Source of the DNA: JBBQVS01 sp964250805
Lineage (GTDB): Bacteria; Chloroflexota; Ktedonobacteria; Ktedonobacterales; Ktedonobacteraceae
Assembly (NCBI GenBank): GCA_964250805.1
Contig: CAXUHG010000013.1
Span: forward strand, 1 to 64,000
DNA length: 64,000 nt
Direction: 5' to 3'
Under the pieces are notes generated by a model, which searched no databases, had not been told where the DNA came from, and saw nothing but the letters and a program-made list of their open reading frames with translations. Shown piece by piece: positions 63,525-64,000 of this stretch (position 1 is the stretch's first letter; every line of letters starts with the position of its first letter). The position numbers and the translations under genes are program-made.

Positions 63525-64000
63525 ATGAGGTACTTTCTCATCGCGCTGGTTTGCATAAGTGGTATGACGAGCTTGGCTCTCGAAATGTGTGCGGAACGCT
63601 TGATGGAGCCATACTTTGGCACTTCGTTACTTGTATGGGCAAGCCTCATTGGGCTAATTTTGCTGTACCTTACCGTAGGCTATTTCGTGGGTGGAAGGTT
63701 GGCTGACCGCCATCCATCACCACAGGTGCTGTGTATTGTCACGGCGTTAGCGGCACTCGCAACCTCGATTCTTCCGCTGGTCAGTCAGGGTATTCTCAAT
63801 TGGTCGGTGACAGGGCTGTCAGAGGTATCAGTTAGCATTTTCGCCAGTTCGCTGGTCGGGACGATTCTGCTGTTCGCAATTCCGGTTACGTTGCTTGGTA
63901 TCGTCTCACCATTCGCGATTCGTCTGCTCACAAAAGATGTCACACAGAGCGGACGCACCAGTGGCTCCCTCTATGCTATTTCGACCTTTGGCAGTATCCT
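63525..64000 (+). CDS. N-terminal membrane part of a spermidine-synthase-like fused transporter (partial)
   Basis: ATG 63525; open to the window edge (158 codons). At least four transmembrane helices (FLIALVCISGMTSLALEM, LLVWASLIGLILLYLTVGYF, VLCIVTALAALATSILPL, SLVGTILLFAIPVTLLGIV) with GGRLADRHP between. This is the layout of bacterial proteins that fuse an MFS-like N-terminus to a SpeE-type domain, but the catalytic domain is outside the window. Confidence 0.65.
   Translation, partial: MRYFLIALVCISGMTSLALEMCAERLMEPYFGTSLLVWASLIGLILLYLTVGYFVGGRLADRHPSPQVLCIVTALAALATSILPLVSQGILNWSVTGLSEVSVSIFASSLVGTILLFAIPVTLLGIVSPFAIRLLTKDVTQSGRTSGSLYAISTFGSI

Noticed and set aside
1..64000. tRNA, rRNA, CRISPR arrays, insertion sequences with transposase, prophage genes
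   Set aside because: Looked for and not seen; no cloverleaf, no regular spacer array and no DDE or HUH transposase frame found.

Overview
The window reads as chromosomal sequence from a filamentous, spore-former-like Chloroflexota, most probably class Ktedonobacteria. This is an inference from gene content: Ser/Thr kinases with extracytoplasmic or FHA tails, a valyl-tRNA synthetase under a T-box leader, TPR proteins of a Ktedonobacteria-like type, an RRM/Gly-rich RNA-binding protein, a GC content near 50 % and abundant intergenic foldback repeats. The sequence is a draft. It has two 10-N gaps, each in the loop of a long hairpin, and one 100-N gap whose flanks are the same 55 bases.

Layout. 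0-9 kb: an RlmM-like rRNA methyltransferase, a lamin-tail surface protein, rsfS, a FolK-FolE2 fusion, a Ser/Thr kinase interrupted by one in-frame TAG, a PIG-L deacetylase and mutY. 9-14.5 kb: a nucleotidyltransferase, then a galT-galK operon with a GNAT and an M55 aminopeptidase. 14.6-19.2 kb: a leftward set with a coiled-coil membrane protein, an MFS exporter, a pseudokinase-FHA protein and DedA. 19.4-25.5 kb: four polytopic GT-C glycosyltransferases, three of them in an operon with a foldback repeat at each end. 25.7-34.3 kb: a primary-type sigma factor, a PRC-barrel protein, T-box/valS, LysR, a pentapeptide-repeat protein and a FIST protein.

Accessory regions. 34.9-38.5 kb holds an AT-rich three-gene module: a RelE/HigB-like toxin that needs a -1 frameshift at a perfect A_AAA_AAA site, an XRE antitoxin and an unknown third protein, under a promoter embedded in a 36-bp palindrome. 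Next to it is a type III restriction-modification remnant in which the start of Mod is fused to the nuclease end of Res. 38.5-44.2 kb holds small regulator/enzyme pairs: TetR-MBL, AKR-TetR, and MerR-SDR under a MerR-type promoter with a 19-bp spacer. 44.3-48 kb is a second AT-rich island with a TIR protein, a TPR protein, an HTH-GNAT protein and two small HTH proteins.

48-64 kb returns to housekeeping-like content: a ketopantoate-reductase-like protein with a divergent TetR, an RRM protein, an ATP-grasp ligase, a large secreted beta-propeller, HAD, LURP-one, a GH38 alpha-mannosidase split only by the assembly gap, a JAMM peptidase, a zinc-ribbon membrane protein and the start of a spermidine-synthase-like membrane protein.

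Two themes run through the window. Long near-perfect hairpins separate convergent genes and sometimes include their stop codons. A dispersed family of foldback repeats (ends GTAGGGACC/CGCGTCC or GTAGGGGC/CGCCCT) has landed in gene ends, in a 5' region and inside the T-box leader.
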